Below are positions 63,769-64,000 of a stretch of 64,000 nt of DNA, one piece after another. Made by a program: the position numbers and the translations under genes. This stretch comes from Didymella arachidicola (Eukaryota; Ascomycota; Dothideomycetes; Pleosporales; Didymellaceae): the NCBI GenBank assembly GCA_016630955.3, contig CM049999.1, positions 372,001-436,000 on the forward strand. Direction: 5' to 3'. Position 1 is the first letter of the stretch, and every line of letters begins with the position of its first letter. The notes beneath the pieces were generated by a model that was given only the letters and a program-made list of their open reading frames with translations, did no database searches and was not told the DNA's origin.

Positions 63769-64000
63769 ATGGCGCCTCACAAGTCAAAGGCCCGCGCTCA
63801 CCACCCGCAGCCCCCGCCGCAGTCCGACTACGAGACGGACGCGCCGCCGCCGCCCGTTGACGTGCCGCTCCCACCGCCGCGGTCCAACGAAGAGCTCAAC
63901 TTCTCCGTCCTGCGCCGCATCTACCCCGAGCTGGCGGCCATAGAGCATGTCACGCCCTATGCCGCGCTCTACACATTCAGCCTCGAGACGCAGCAGTGGG
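63769..64000 (+). CDS. dcp1: mRNA decapping enzyme subunit 1, cut by window edge
   Basis: The first 77 codons from ATG 63769. A Pro-rich head (SKARAHHPQPPPQSDYETDA) leads into ELNFSVLRRIYPELAAIEHV and TPYAALYTFSLETQQW, the opening strands of the DCP1 EVH1 domain. DCP1 activates DCP2 and provides the docking site for proline-rich enhancers such as Edc1/PNRC. The longer Pro-rich head is common in filamentous fungi. The rest lies beyond the window. Confidence 0.88.
   Translation, partial: MAPHKSKARAHHPQPPPQSDYETDAPPPPVDVPLPPPRSNEELNFSVLRRIYPELAAIEHVTPYAALYTFSLETQQW

Overview
The window is nuclear DNA of a filamentous ascomycete fungus. Genes are compact and lie on both strands. Most are split by 45-70 nt GT-AG introns with CTAAC/CTGAC-like branch points just upstream of the acceptor, and their products are typical Pezizomycotina housekeeping proteins. 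The mix of protein types suggests a Dothideomycete, but that is inference from protein resemblance, not a computed placement. I recognised no rRNA, tRNA or CRISPR.

Layout. 1-8.5 kb is an accessory patch: two tandem heterokaryon-incompatibility (HET) genes, the second split by a complete 5.36 kb Ty1/copia retrotransposon with identical 122 bp LTRs, a GAATA target-site duplication and one intact 1596-residue polyprotein. From 9 kb on the window is mostly housekeeping genes: an unknown disordered protein; an Edc1/PNRC-like decapping enhancer; RBX1; signal peptidase subunit SPC1; a CorA-type Mg transporter; a wrecked CocE/S15 hydrolase pseudogene; an RBR ubiquitin ligase; PGS1 and the complex I subunit NDUFA12 back to back; a 1750-residue ABCC transporter; an extended SDR; SMP3; SKP1; PDX1 (vitamin B6); aminopeptidase P; a karyopherin; a FUN14 protein; LAS21/GPI7; an RRM+R3H RNA-binding protein; LIN1; UFD1; a pair of divergently placed small paralogues, one of them dead; an OCRL-like inositol 5-phosphatase; and the first 77 codons of DCP1 at the right edge.

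The genes do not form one pathway cluster, but some themes recur. Ubiquitin: RBX1, SKP1, the RBR ligase and UFD1. mRNA decapping: the Edc1-like protein and DCP1. GPI anchors: SMP3 adds the fourth mannose and LAS21 adds ethanolamine phosphate. Mitochondria: PGS1, NDUFA12, FUN14 and possibly aminopeptidase P.

The points most worth a second look are a 7-nt micro-exon needed to read NDUFA12, a probable GC-AG intron directly after the UFD1 start codon, half-tRNA(iMet) priming of the copia element, the Dcp2-activating motif in an otherwise disordered protein, and the pseudogenised half of the 58-60 kb paralogue pair. Exon boundaries were assigned by hand from splice signals, frame and protein family resemblance. 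Where several exons are given, the summed length was checked to be a multiple of three.
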